Shown here in pieces: positions 36,425 to 45,500 of a DNA stretch of 64,000 nt; within the stretch, counting starts at the first letter, position 1, and every line of letters starts with the position of its first letter. Both the position numbers and the translations under genes were made by a program. The DNA lies in NCBI RefSeq assembly GCF_026342355.1, contig NZ_JAPEMV010000002.1, forward strand, positions 124,001 to 188,000, given 5' to 3'. Below the pieces are notes generated by a model, which worked only from the letters and a program-made list of their open reading frames with translations, was not told the origin of the DNA and did no database searches. The stretch comes from Streptomyces sp. NBC_00249. Its GTDB lineage: Bacteria; Actinomycetota; Actinomycetes; Streptomycetales; Streptomycetaceae.

Positions 36425-36441
36425 GTTTCACAGTGTGAGAC
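36425..36441. promoter_or_regulatory. Candidate operator between leuC and ndgR
   Basis: GTTTCACAGTGTGAGAC is a 17-bp palindrome with one mismatched pair around a central base. It lies 15 bp before the ndgR start and about 155 bp before leuC, a position suited to IclR-type autoregulation. No tested consensus was compared. Confidence 0.4.
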
Positions 36442-36455
36442 GTGAATATCGTTTC

Positions 36456-37172
36456 ATGGACAACTCTAGCGGCGTCGGCGTTCTCGACAAGGCAGCTCTG
36501 GTACTGAGCGCACTGGAGTCCGGTCCGGCCACCCTCGCCGGGCTGGTCGCGGCGACAGGGCTCGCACGACCCACGGCACATCGCCTTGCCGTGGCACTGG
36601 AACACCACCGGATGGTGGCGAGGGACATGCAGGGCCGGTTCATCCTCGGTCCGCGGCTGGCAGAGCTTGCCGCCGCGGCCGGCGAGGACCGCCTGCTGGC
36701 CACGGCCGGACCGGTGCTCACGCACCTCCGTGACGTGACGGGCGAGAGCGCGCAGCTCTACCGCCGTCAGGGCGACATGCGTATCTGCGTGGCGGCCGCC
36801 GAGCGGCTGTCGGGCCTGCGGGACACCGTCCCCGTGGGCTCCACGCTCCCGATGAAGGCGGGCTCGGCCGCGCAGATCCTGATGGCCTGGGAGGAGCCCG
36901 AGCGGCTCCACCGCGGGCTCCAGGGCGCGCGCTTCACGGCCACGGCCCTGTCCGGCGTACGACGCCGCGGCTGGGCGCAGTCGATCGGCGAGCGGGAGCC
37001 CGGCGTGGCCTCCGTGTCGGCGCCCGTACGCGGGCCGTCGAACCGCGTGGTGGCCTCCGTGTCGGTCTCCGGGCCGATCGAGCGGCTGACCCGCCACCCG
37101 GGCCGCATGCACGCCCAGGCCGTCATCGACGCGGCCGCCCGTCTGACGGAGGCCCTGCGCCGCTCCGGCTGA
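36456..37172 (+). CDS. ndgR: IclR-family regulator NdgR
   Basis: Transcription factor of 238 residues controlling leucine and other amino-acid genes in Streptomyces. The N-terminal winged helix spans GVGVLDKAALVLSALE to LARPTAHRLAVALE, and the IclR effector domain follows from about residue 75 (RLAELAAAAGEDRLLATAGP, VPVGSTLPMKAGSAAQILM). The ATG at MDNSSGVGVLDKAALV gives the family length; a longer frame upstream would cover the promoter. It is divergent from leuCD, the conserved arrangement. No strong ribosome site is visible, so translation may be from a near-leaderless message. Confidence 0.95.
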   Translation: MDNSSGVGVLDKAALVLSALESGPATLAGLVAATGLARPTAHRLAVALEHHRMVARDMQGRFILGPRLAELAAAAGEDRLLATAGPVLTHLRDVTGESAQLYRRQGDMRICVAAAERLSGLRDTVPVGSTLPMKAGSAAQILMAWEEPERLHRGLQGARFTATALSGVRRRGWAQSIGEREPGVASVSAPVRGPSNRVVASVSVSGPIERLTRHPGRMHAQAVIDAAARLTEALRRSG

Positions 37173-37314
37173 CACCTCCCCGGCCGAAGACCTCTCCCAC
37201 CACAACCCCCGGGCCCGGGGGCGCGTACGACGCCGCACACGTCCGAACACGCGCCTCCGGGCCCACACTTGTACCCGGGGTCCGGCACCCCGGCGAGCGC
37301 GCCGGAAACGCGGA

Positions 37315-37347
37315 AGAGGCCCTCCGCGATGATCGCGGAGGGCCTCT
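37315..37347. terminator. Bidirectional terminator between ndgR and the tRNA genes
   Basis: Perfect 16-bp stem (AGAGGCCCTCCGCGAT / ATCGCGGAGGGCCTCT) around a single base, just beyond the 3' end of the last tRNA and in the convergent gap with ndgR. In cells the centre would open to a small loop. Confidence 0.85.
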
Positions 37348-37355
37348 CCTGTGCG

Positions 37356-37428
37356 TACCCCCGACCGGATTCGAACCGGCGCTACCGCCTTGAGAGGGCG
37401 GCGTGCTAGGCCGCTACACAACGGGGGC
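37356..37428 (-). tRNA. tRNA-Glu (CTC), copy 1
   Basis: 73-base cloverleaf on the minus strand. Acceptor GCCCCCG pairs with CGGGGGT, the anticodon arm is CCGCC-CTCTCAA-GGCGG with anticodon CTC, and the T loop is TTCGAAT. CCA is not encoded. Identical to the two other Glu copies nearby. Confidence 0.95.
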
Positions 37429-37449
37429 TAGCTTTACTGCGGTACTACG

Positions 37450-37521
37450 CTGGGCTACCAGGACTCGAACCTAGAATAAGGGAACCAGAAACCCTCGTGT
37501 TGCCAATTACACTATAGCCCA
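37450..37521 (-). tRNA. tRNA-Gln (CTG), copy 1
   Basis: 72-base cloverleaf on the minus strand. Acceptor TGGGCTA / TAGCCCA, D arm GTGTAATTGGCAACAC, anticodon loop TTCTGGT with anticodon CTG, T arm CTAGG-TTCGAGT-CCTGG. The lowest anticodon-stem pair reads T-T. Identical to the second Gln copy. Confidence 0.92.
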
Positions 37522-37545
37522 AAGGTCTAGACCAGCTAGACACAG

Positions 37546-37618
37546 TACCCCCGACCGGATTCGAACCGGCGCTACCGCCTTGAGAGGGCGGCGTGCTAGG
37601 CCGCTACACAACGGGGGC
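37546..37618 (-). tRNA. tRNA-Glu (CTC), copy 2
   Basis: Identical in sequence to the first Glu tRNA, 73 bases. It is flanked by unrelated short spacers, so the repetition is limited to the tRNA itself. Confidence 0.95.
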
Positions 37619-37681
37619 CCTAGCGATCCTGCATCAAGACGTCCGGGAGCTACCCAATGGAGATCTTGCGGGAAGGATCTG

Positions 37682-37754
37682 TACCCCCGACCGGATTCGA
37701 ACCGGCGCTACCGCCTTGAGAGGGCGGCGTGCTAGGCCGCTACACAACGGGGGC
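37682..37754 (-). tRNA. tRNA-Glu (CTC), copy 3
   Basis: Third identical Glu tRNA, 73 bases, separated from copy 2 by a 63-base spacer. Confidence 0.95.
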
Positions 37755-37781
37755 AAAGCACTGCGTTACTTCTGCACTGCG

Positions 37782-37853
37782 CTGGGCTACCAGGACTCGA
37801 ACCTAGAATAAGGGAACCAGAAACCCTCGTGTTGCCAATTACACTATAGCCCA
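37782..37853 (-). tRNA. tRNA-Gln (CTG), copy 2
   Basis: Identical to the first Gln tRNA. It is the promoter-proximal member, so the transcribed order is Gln-Glu-Glu-Gln-Glu. Confidence 0.92.
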
Positions 37854-37940
37854 CCAAAACTCAAGACCCTTGGGGACTTTCGTTTGGTTAGCGCCTCCGT
37901 GTCCGGCCTTTCGGCCCGCTCCGGCGGCGCAGAAAGAACA

Positions 37941-38669
37941 TTACCGGATGCCTGACCGTGCTCCAAAACGGGTATCCGCAGCCAGCAGCTCCGGCAGCCG
38001 GTCGAGTCCCGCGATCCGGTGCACGCCCGCCGGAGCCGGGCCGCGCCCTCCGTCGCGGTCCAGCCAGACCGCCGCCAGGCCCGCGTCACGGGCGCCCCGG
38101 GCGTCGATGTCCGGCTCGTTGCCCACGTAGACCACCTCGCCCGGGGGCAGTCCGAGCGCCTCGCACGCGGCGAGGAAGGCGGCGGCCTCCGGTTTGCTCA
38201 CGCCCAGCTCGACGGCGCAGACCAGCACTTCGAAGCGGTCGCGCACGCCGAGGGTGCGCAGCTTGGGCTCCTGGATGGTGGCGGAGGCGTTGGAGAGCAC
38301 CCCGTGCCGGTAGGTGGCGGCGAGGGCGTCCAGTACGGGCAGGGCGTCCGGGAACAGGGCCCAGGCGGCCTTGTAGTGCTCCACGTAGCGGCCGAACCAG
38401 GCGGTGGCCTCGGCCGCCGTCATCGCGGGTGCCCCGAGGAACTCCCGTACGCGGTCCTGGCGCTGTCCCTCGAAGGTGACCTCGCCCGCGGAGAAGCGCT
38501 CCCAGTTGCGGTCCGTGAGGCGGCGCCACAGGGCGAGGGCCTCGGCGGGGGTGCCGTAGCGCCCGGCGAGGCCCTCCTCGACGAGGTGGCGGGCGAGTCC
38601 GGCCGTGTCGGCGCCGGTGTAGTCGAAGAGGGTGTCGTCGATGTCCCACAGCACGGCGCGGATCGGCAT
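37941..38669 (-). CDS. HAD-superfamily hydrolase
   Basis: A 242-residue phosphatase-like protein. Motif I is DIDDTLFDYTG at the N-terminus (nucleophile and acid Asp), motif II LSNASA near residue 125, motif III a Lys in VSKPEAAAF, and motif IV GNEPDIDARGARDAG. The four-helix cap lies between motifs I and II. Substrate cannot be predicted. It sits 87 bp upstream of the tRNA genes on the same strand and directly after the DUF4241 gene (10-bp gap), so these two are probably cotranscribed. Confidence 0.88.
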   Translation of the reverse strand: MPIRAVLWDIDDTLFDYTGADTAGLARHLVEEGLAGRYGTPAEALALWRRLTDRNWERFSAGEVTFEGQRQDRVREFLGAPAMTAAEATAWFGRYVEHYKAAWALFPDALPVLDALAATYRHGVLSNASATIQEPKLRTLGVRDRFEVLVCAVELGVSKPEAAAFLAACEALGLPPGEVVYVGNEPDIDARGARDAGLAAVWLDRDGGRGPAPAGVHRIAGLDRLPELLAADTRFGARSGIR

Positions 38670-38679
38670 GGGGCCGAGC

Positions 38680-39351
38680 CTACGCCGCGCCGTCCTGCGG
38701 GGTGGGCACGACGAAGAAGTCCGTCAGGAAGCAGGTGACGGCGCCGGTGCGGTCCCGGCCGACCCAGGTCGGGTAGGAGCCGTCGCCCCATCCGGAGGTG
38801 AAGGCGGCGAGGTTGTGACCCTCCTCACCGCTGACCAGGTAGGGGCCGGGGCCGTGGCCGTTCTCCTCGAAGGCGTCCCAGAGCGGGCCCTCGTCGCCCT
38901 CGCACTCCGGGAAGGACTCGTCGGCGGCCGCGTCGTAGAAGCAGCCCGCGCCGGCGTCCACGCCGTAGCCGAAGTACTCGTCGTCCCCGAGTTCCGCCGG
39001 ATCCTGGCCCGCGACCAGGGCCTGCTCCCAGGTCACCGTCTCCGTGTCGGAAATCACCAGCCGGGCCGCGGCCGTGCGCAGGTGCGGGGTGTCCTCGGCC
39101 GGCTCCCCCGGCGTGACGAGGGTGGCTATGGCCGTCTCGACGCGGTAGCGGCCCGGTGCCACGGCGACGGTGAAGGGCTCGGCCTCCCCGGCGCCGAGGC
39201 CGATGAAGGGGTCGCAGGCGGTGATCCGGCCGCTGGGGAGCCAGAGCTCGCCGGCGACGGCCACGTGGAGGGTGCCGGTCTGCCCGCTCTCGTAGGCGAA
39301 GTAGTGGCCCGGGGTGAAGTACCGGGAGTAGTCGGGGGCGGTCATCGGCAT
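38680..39351 (-). CDS. DUF4241 protein
   Basis: A 223-residue soluble protein matching DUF4241, with a beta-rich N-terminal half (LWLPSGRITACDPFIGLG, FTVAVAPGRYRVETAIA) and a Gly/Asp/Glu-rich C-terminal half (YFGYGVDAGAGCFYD, GHNLAAFTSGWGDG). No catalytic motif is recognised. The start at MPMTAPDY follows GGAAGG by seven bases. Related proteins occur near immunity or toxin loci in some bacteria, but nothing here supports that. Confidence 0.82.
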   Translation of the reverse strand: MPMTAPDYSRYFTPGHYFAYESGQTGTLHVAVAGELWLPSGRITACDPFIGLGAGEAEPFTVAVAPGRYRVETAIATLVTPGEPAEDTPHLRTAAARLVISDTETVTWEQALVAGQDPAELGDDEYFGYGVDAGAGCFYDAAADESFPECEGDEGPLWDAFEENGHGPGPYLVSGEEGHNLAAFTSGWGDGSYPTWVGRDRTGAVTCFLTDFFVVPTPQDGAA

Positions 39352-39414
39352 GGCAGGGCCTTCCACGGGGTGGTGATCAACAGCACGCACCTTAGGGCCC
39401 CGCGCCGACAACGC

Positions 39415-39451
39415 CGAAGGGGCGGCAGCCGGATCGACTGCCGCCCCTTCG
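39415..39451 (-). terminator. Terminator after gltX
   Basis: Perfect 14-bp stem (CGAAGGGGCGGCAG / CTGCCGCCCCTTCG) with a nine-base loop, 11 bp past the gltX stop and upstream of the DUF4241 gene. Confidence 0.8.
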
Positions 39452-39462
39452 TGGAACGCGGG

Positions 39463-40938
39463 TCAGGCGGAGAGCTTCGCCAGGGTCGCGTCGATGCGCT
39501 CCAGGGAGCGCTCCTTGCCGAGGATCTCCAGCGACTCGAAGAGCGGCAGGCCCACCGTGCGGCCGGTGACGGCGACGCGGACCGGGGCCTGGGCCTTGCC
39601 GAGCTTGAGGCCGTGGGCCTCACCGGCGGTCAGGACGGCCTGCTTGAGGGACTCGGGGTCCGACCAGTCGGCGCCGGCCAGGTTCTCGCGGGCCGTGGTC
39701 AGCAGGGCCGCGGGCTCGCCCTTCATGGCCTTGTCCCAGGACGCCTGGTCCTCGACGGGCTGCTTGAGGAAGAGGAAGTCCACGTTCGCGGTGATGTCCG
39801 ACAGGACGGTCACGCGGGTCTGGGCGTGGGGCGCGATGCGGTCCCAGGCCTCGGCGTCGAAGTCCTCGGGCGCCCAGTTGGCGTGCGGGGCCGTGAGCCA
39901 CGGGGCGCAGGCGTCCGCGAAGGCCTTGGGGTCCAGCTGCCGGATGTGGTCGGCGTTGATCGCCTCGGCCTTCTTGAGGTCGAAGCGGGCCGGGTTGGCG
40001 TTGACGTCCGGGATGTCGAACTTCGCCACCATCTCCTCGATCGAGAAGATGTCCTGGTCCTTGGAGAAGGACCAGCCGAGGAGCGAGAGGTAGTTCAGCA
40101 GGCCCTCGGGCAGGAAGCCGCGCTCGCGGTAGAGGTTGAGCGAGGACTCGGGGTCGCGCTTGGAGAGCTTCTTGTTGCCCTCGCCCATGACGTACGGCAG
40201 GTGGCCGAAGTCGGGGACGCCCTTGGCGATGCCCAGCTCGATCAGCGCCCGGTAGAGCGCGATCTGGCGCGGGGTGGAGGACAGCAGGTCCTCGCCGCGC
40301 AGCACGTGCGTGATCTCCATCAGCGCGTCGTCGACCGGGTTGACGAGCGTGTACAGCGGGGCGCCGTTCGCGCGGACGATGCCGAAGTCGGGCACGTTCT
40401 CCGGGGTCACGGAGATCTCGCCGCGGACCAGGTCCGTGAAGGTGATGGTCTCGTCGGGCATCCGGAAGCGGACGATCGAGGCGCGGCCCTCGGCCTCGTA
40501 CGCGGACTTCTGCTCGGCGGTGAGGTCGCGGCACTGGCCGTCGTAGCCGGAGGGCTTGCCGGCGGCGCGGGCGGCGTCGCGGCGGGCGTCGAGCTCCTCG
40601 GTGGTGCAGTAGCAGTGGTAGGCGTAGCCGCCGTCCTGGAGCTTCTGCGCGACGTCCTTGTAGATGTCCATGCGCTGGGACTGGCGGTAGGGGGCGTGGG
40701 GGCCGCCGACCTCGGGGCCCTCGTCCCAGGTGAAGCCGAGCCAGCGCAGCGAGTCGAGGAGCTGCTCGTAGGACTCCTCGGAGTCGCGGGCCGCGTCGGT
40801 GTCCTCGATGCGGAAGACGAACGTACCGCCGTGGTGGCGCGCGAACGCCCAGTTGAAGAGGGCGGTGCGGACCAGGCCCACGTGGGGGTTGCCGGTCGGG
40901 GAGGGACAGAAACGTACGCGGACTGGTCCGTTAACCAC
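39463..40938 (-). CDS. gltX: Glutamyl-tRNA synthetase
   Basis: Class I synthetase of 491 residues charging tRNA-Glu. The HIGH-type motif is [15 protein letters not shown] at residues 10-24 and the KMSKS-type motif is NKKLSKRD near residue 255. Actinobacteria generally lack GlnRS, so this enzyme is expected to mischarge tRNA-Gln too, with GatCAB completing the reaction. Genes for both tRNAs lie about 1.6 kb downstream. The GTG start overlaps the end of the preceding hydrolase gene by eight bases, indicating coupling. Confidence 0.96.
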   Translation of the reverse strand: MVNGPVRVRFCPSPTGNPHVGLVRTALFNWAFARHHGGTFVFRIEDTDAARDSEESYEQLLDSLRWLGFTWDEGPEVGGPHAPYRQSQRMDIYKDVAQKLQDGGYAYHCYCTTEELDARRDAARAAGKPSGYDGQCRDLTAEQKSAYEAEGRASIVRFRMPDETITFTDLVRGEISVTPENVPDFGIVRANGAPLYTLVNPVDDALMEITHVLRGEDLLSSTPRQIALYRALIELGIAKGVPDFGHLPYVMGEGNKKLSKRDPESSLNLYRERGFLPEGLLNYLSLLGWSFSKDQDIFSIEEMVAKFDIPDVNANPARFDLKKAEAINADHIRQLDPKAFADACAPWLTAPHANWAPEDFDAEAWDRIAPHAQTRVTVLSDITANVDFLFLKQPVEDQASWDKAMKGEPAALLTTARENLAGADWSDPESLKQAVLTAGEAHGLKLGKAQAPVRVAVTGRTVGLPLFESLEILGKERSLERIDATLAKLSA

Positions 40939-41719
40939 GCTTGATCACCTTGTTGGTGAGAGTGCCGATGCCTTCGATGGTGACGGCGACCTCGTCGCCG
41001 ACGTTCAGGGGGCCGACTCCGGCCGGGGTCCCCGTGAGGATGACGTCGCCCGGGAGCAGGGTCATGGCCTCGCTGATGTGTACGACCAGGTCCTCGATGG
41101 AGCGGACCATGTCGCTGGTGCGGCCGAGCTGGCGCTGTTCGCCGTTGACGGTGCACTGGATGGTCAGGTCGCTCGGGTCGAGGTCCGTCTCGATCCAGGG
41201 GCCGAGGGGGCAGGCGCTGTCGAAGCCCTTCGCGCGCGCCCACTGCTTCTCGCGCTGCTGGACGTCGCGGGCGGTGACGTCGTTGGCGCAGGTGTAGCCG
41301 AGGATCACGTCCTTGACGCGCTCCTTCGGGACCTCGCGGCACATGCGGCCGATGACCACGGCGAGCTCCGCCTCGTGGTGGAGGTCCTGGGAGAAGGAGG
41401 GGTAGGTGATCGGGTCACCCGGGCCGACCACCGAGGTGGAGGGCTTGAAGAAGGTGATCGGCGCGTCGGGGACCTCATTGCCGAGCTCCGCCGCGTGCTC
41501 CGCGTAGTTGCGGCCCACGGCCACGACCTTGTTCGGGAGCACGGGCGGCAGCAGCCGGACCTTGTCCAGCGGGACCTTCGTGCCCGAGAGCTCGAAGTCC
41601 GCGAAGGGGATGCCCTTGATGATGTCGAGCACGAGGCCCGTGGTGTCGCCGGGGGCGGCTTCGCCCTCGACCGCGCCGAACGCGACGTTGCCGTCGATCG
41701 AGAACCTGGCGATGCGCAC
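40931..41719 (-). CDS. Fumarylacetoacetate hydrolase-family protein
   Basis: A 262-residue enzyme of the FAH superfamily. Metal-binding and catalytic patterns are [13 protein letters not shown], the EAELAVVIG segment, [14 protein letters not shown] and [16 protein letters not shown]. Members act as acylpyruvases, oxaloacetate decarboxylases or ring-cleavage-product hydrolases; the substrate is open. It overlaps gltX by eight bases, an arrangement I recall as conserved in Streptomyces. GTG start. Confidence 0.9.
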   Translation of the reverse strand: MRIARFSIDGNVAFGAVEGEAAPGDTTGLVLDIIKGIPFADFELSGTKVPLDKVRLLPPVLPNKVVAVGRNYAEHAAELGNEVPDAPITFFKPSTSVVGPGDPITYPSFSQDLHHEAELAVVIGRMCREVPKERVKDVILGYTCANDVTARDVQQREKQWARAKGFDSACPLGPWIETDLDPSDLTIQCTVNGEQRQLGRTSDMVRSIEDLVVHISEAMTLLPGDVILTGTPAGVGPLNVGDEVAVTIEGIGTLTNKVIKRG

Positions 41720-41819
41720 GTGTTGCGTCTGCCCCTCTGGTGTTTCCGCTGGCTGGAGTCTGCGGACTCCAGGCTAACGCGGTGGGCGGCGGCGCTTCGC
41801 GCTCATTCCCCGCGAGGGG

Positions 41820-42005
41820 TTACTGCGCGGCGGCGACCGGCGCGTCCATCAGGACGGTGCGGCGGGGGTTCGCGGTCTGGGTCGGCAGCTCGACGGAGTG
41901 CTCCGGGGTGGCCGGCGCCGCCTGCAGCTCCTCGGCGTCCTTCAGGTGCGCGAGGGTGGTGCGGCGGGGGTTGGCTATGTTGCGGAACATCGTCGTCGTC
42001 TTCAT
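41820..42005 (-). CDS. 61-residue peptide with repeated ANPRRTxL motif
   Basis: Short protein beginning MKTTTMFRNIANPRRTTLAH and ending in an Ala-rich tail. The octapeptide ANPRRTTL recurs 33 residues later as ANPRRTVL, with an acidic, Ala/Pro-rich spacer between. No signal peptide, cysteine or membrane segment. The start has no strong Shine-Dalgarno sequence, so the call rests on the codon pattern and the internal repeat. I do not recognise the family; a small structural protein or a precursor peptide are both possible. No modifying enzyme is encoded next to it. It lies between the FAH-family gene and the first conservon. Confidence 0.6.
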   Translation of the reverse strand: MKTTTMFRNIANPRRTTLAHLKDAEELQAAPATPEHSVELPTQTANPRRTVLMDAPVAAAQ

Positions 42006-42406
42006 CGGAGTTTCGGGCCCTCGGCTCGGTCGTGGGGAATGGGGGTCGTCGGACGCGCCGGCCGCTCGGGGCTCGGACGCTTCAACCCTTCAAGGGGCAA
42101 GGCTAAACATCTGAATCCCCGACTGAACCGGGAAGTAATGGCCACGGCCGTGTGAGTTTGCTCACCAATGACCGGGCATTCCAGGCATAATGGACGGTCA
42201 ATTCCGCCCGCCTAAACGGACATTGCGCCACTGAATGCGCCATTCCGCTCCTGATCATCTCGACTGGGACACCTTGCCAGGCGCAAGCTTTGATTGGCGT
42301 AAGTCCGATTCCTCCCGATAGGGCTTCCACATCCCGTAGCCCGTCCATCACAAGCCGTAACCGGCTCGCCGGGCCGACACGCGCACCTTGTTGGAGATCC
42401 CCCACT
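42006..42406. other. Divergent gap before the first conservon
   Basis: About 400 bp of lower GC content. It should contain the promoter of the conservon operon and that of the 61-residue peptide gene. I found no hairpin terminator or convincing sigma-70-type pair. GTTGGAG lies at its right end, ten bases before the short upstream frame of cvnA. Confidence 0.5.
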
Positions 42407-42598
42407 GTGCTGGAATTCGCGGGACCGCCGCGGGAATCAGCCGGCGCGCAGGTGGCGCGAGACAGCGCCGAGCGCGGTGGCACGGAGAGGGAGACGCGCC
42501 GGTCACCGACGACCACCATGGGGCCGTCAGTGCCCCACGACTCGACACCGTCCAGCCGGTCAACGGCGGGACGCCTGGTCCAGAGGTTGCGACGCTAG
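42407..42598 (+). CDS. Short upstream frame overlapping cvnA, first conservon
   Basis: A GTG-initiated frame of 63 codons starting V-L-E-F-A-G and rich in Arg, Ser and Thr. Its TAG overlaps the proposed GTG of the first cvnA (TAGTG). The second conservon has a shorter counterpart with the same first four residues and a comparable overlap. GTTGGAG lies ten bases upstream. It may be a leader that couples translation to cvnA. Codon usage is not clearly coding beyond the first few codons, so a pure regulatory role is possible. Confidence 0.4.
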   Translation: MLEFAGPPRESAGAQVARDSAERGGTERETRRSPTTTMGPSVPHDSTPSSRSTAGRLVQRLRR

Positions 42599-45500
42599 TG
42601 CAGGGACGATTCAAGAGGGATGGCAAGGGTTCCCCCCAGGCCCGCCAGGGCCGTGGGGAAGCTGCGACGGAGCAGGAGCCGCGCGGCGGGACCGAGCGTG
42701 GCTCCTCACCCCAGCACGCCCAGAACCGCGGGCCGGCTGTCGAAGGAGCGGGCCCCGACGCCGCCGCTCCGGTGAAGGCGAAGGGCCGCGGCAAAGCCGG
42801 CAAGGCCGTGAAGCCGAGCCGGGGCAAGGGCAAGACCGAGTCGGCCGAGCTTGCCGAGGCGATACCGAAGGCCCCCAGTGGGCCCGGTTCCCGCCTCGCC
42901 ATGCAGAACTGGCGCATCAGCACGCGACTGGTGTCGCTGCTGACCCTGCCCGTCGTCGCCGCCACCACGCTCGGTGGCTTCCGCATCAACGACTCCATGA
43001 ACGACATCGAGCAGCTGGAGCACATGCAGCTGCTGACGACGATGACCCGGCAGGCCACCAACCTGGCCGCCATGCTCCAGGAGGAGCGGGACAAGTCGGC
43101 CGGTCCGATGTCGCAGGTCAAGGACGGCAAGACCAACAGCCTCGTCCAGGGCGTCCGCGACCAGACCGACACCGCCGCCAAGGCCTTCGCCAACGCGACC
43201 GACAAGGTCGACAGCGCGGAGGACAAGGACGAGACCCTCAAGTCGATCCGCAACAACATCCTGCAGATCGGCCGCCAGCTCACCGGCATCGAGGACATCC
43301 GCAAGAAGGCGTACGTCAACGGCGCCCAGCAGACCGTCACCGAGTACAACGCCCTGATCGTCTCGCTGCTCTCGCTGTCGCAGGACATGGCCCAGGCCAC
43401 CTCCAGCCCCGAGATGATCAAGCGCACCCGTGCCCTGGCGGCGTTCTCCTCCGCCAAGGAGTACGCCTCCATCCAGCGCGCGATCATCGCCGCCTCGCTC
43501 CCCGAGAGCGGCGACAAGCCGGGCAAGCTGGAGGAGAACGACCGCCTCTACGCCCTCTCCGCGCTGCGCGGCGAGAGCCAGTCGAAGAAGACCTTCGAAC
43601 TCGTCTACCAGGGCAAGCCCGAGGAACTCCTCGCGGCGCTCGGCGACGGCAACACGGAGATCGGCAGCGCCGACCACTACGCCCGCCGCGTGCTCAGCAC
43701 CCAGGGACAGTTCGGCAAGGAGAAGAACCGGTCCTGGATGGACTGGTACGACGCCGACGACACCAAGCTCCAGGCCATGAAGGTCATCGAGCTGACCCTG
43801 CTCGAGGACATGGAGCAGAAGGCCCGCGAGCTCAAGAGCGAGTCGCAGCAGGACGCCATCATCAACGGTGCCCTGATCCTCCTCGTCCTCGGTGTCTCGC
43901 TCGTCGGCGCCTTCGTCATGGCCCGGTCCATGATCCGTTCGCTGCGCCGCCTGCAGGACACCGCGACGCGCGTCGCCCAGGACCGTCTGCCCGAGCTCGT
44001 CAAGCAGCTCTCCGAGTCGGACCCGCAGGACGTCGACACCTCCGTGGAGTCCGTCGGTCTGCACACCCGCGACGAGATCGGCCAGGTGGCCGCGGCCTTC
44101 GACGACGTGCACCGCGAGGCCGTCCGCCTCGCCGCCGAGCAGGCCCTCCTCCGGGGCAACGTCAACGCGATGTTCACCAACCTCTCGCGCCGCTCCCAGG
44201 GCCTCATCCAGCGTCAGCTCTCGCTCATCTCCGAACTGGAGTCGCGCGAGGCCGACCCGGACCAGCTCTCCTCCCTCTTCAAGCTCGACCACCTCGCGAC
44301 CCGCATGCGCCGTAACGGCGAAAACCTCCTCGTCCTCGCGGGCGAGGAGCCGGGCCGCCGGTGGACCCGCCCCGTCCCGCTCGTCGACGTGCTCCGTGCC
44401 GCGGCGTCCGAGGTGGAGCAGTACGAGCGCATCGAACTCTCCTCGGTGCCCGGCACCGAGGTCGCCGGCCGCGTCGTCAACGACCTCGTGCACCTCCTCG
44501 CCGAGCTGCTGGAGAACGCCACCTCGTTCTCCTCCCCGCAGACCAAGGTCAAGGTCACCGGTCACGCGCTGCCCGACGGCCGGGTGCTGGTCGAGATCCA
44601 CGACACCGGCATCGGCCTCTCCCCCGAGGACCTCGCCGCGATCAACGAGCGGCTCGCGTCGCCGCCGACCGTGGACGTCTCCGTCTCCCGCCGCATGGGC
44701 CTGTTCGTGGTCGGCCGCCTGTCCCTGCGACACGGCATCCGCATCCAGCTGCGTCCGTCCGACTCGGGCGGTACCACCGCGCTCGTCATGCTGCCGGTGG
44801 ACGTCGCCCAGGGCGGCAAGAAGCCGGCTCCGATGGCGGGCCAGGGCGGTCAGGGCGGCCCCGGGGGCGGCCAGGGCGGTCCCGGTGGACAGGGCGGTCC
44901 CGGCGGCCAGGCCTCCGTGCCCGGCGCCGGCGCACGTCCCCCCGTGGGCGCGGGCCAGCAGCGCGGCCAGGTCACCGGCGGGGCCCAGCGTCCCGCGCTG
45001 CCGGGCCAGAGCGGTCAGGGCGGTCCCGGTGGCCCCGGCGGCCCCGGCGGGCAGCAGCGTCCGCAGGGCGGTCCCGGTGCTCCGACGGGCCAGGCCCAGG
45101 GCCAGGGTGCCTTCGGCTCCGGCGGCCCGCTCCCGGCGCGCGGCCAGCAGCCCGGCGGCCCCCTCGGTGGCCAGCAGGGCCGGCAGGCGTCCGCGCCGTC
45201 CGCGTCCGGTCCGGCCGGGTTCCCGCAGGGCAACGGCTTCGAGCGTCCGCAGCAGCCGCAGCAGGGCCAGCAGCAGCCGGGCCAGCACCCGCAGCAGGGC
45301 CAGCCGCAGCAGCCCGTCAAGCGCCGGCGGCCGCAGCTGCCGCCGCAGGGCGGCGCGCCCCGACCGGAGCTTCCGGGTGCGGGCGCCACGCCCACCGGGC
45401 TCCCGCAGGGCACCAGCTGGGGCGGCGGCCAGGGCGGCCACGAGGTCCCGCGCGGGCACGACGAGCTGTCGGGCCCCGGCTCCACGGCCGAGTTCGCCCG

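Noticed and set aside
37356..37853. CRISPR-like regularly spaced repeats
   Set aside because: The repeated units fold as tRNA-Glu and tRNA-Gln; no cas genes nearby.
37356..38669. Integrated element at the tRNA cluster
   Set aside because: No integrase, no direct repeat of a tRNA 3' end beyond the full tRNA copies, and flanking genes are core functions.
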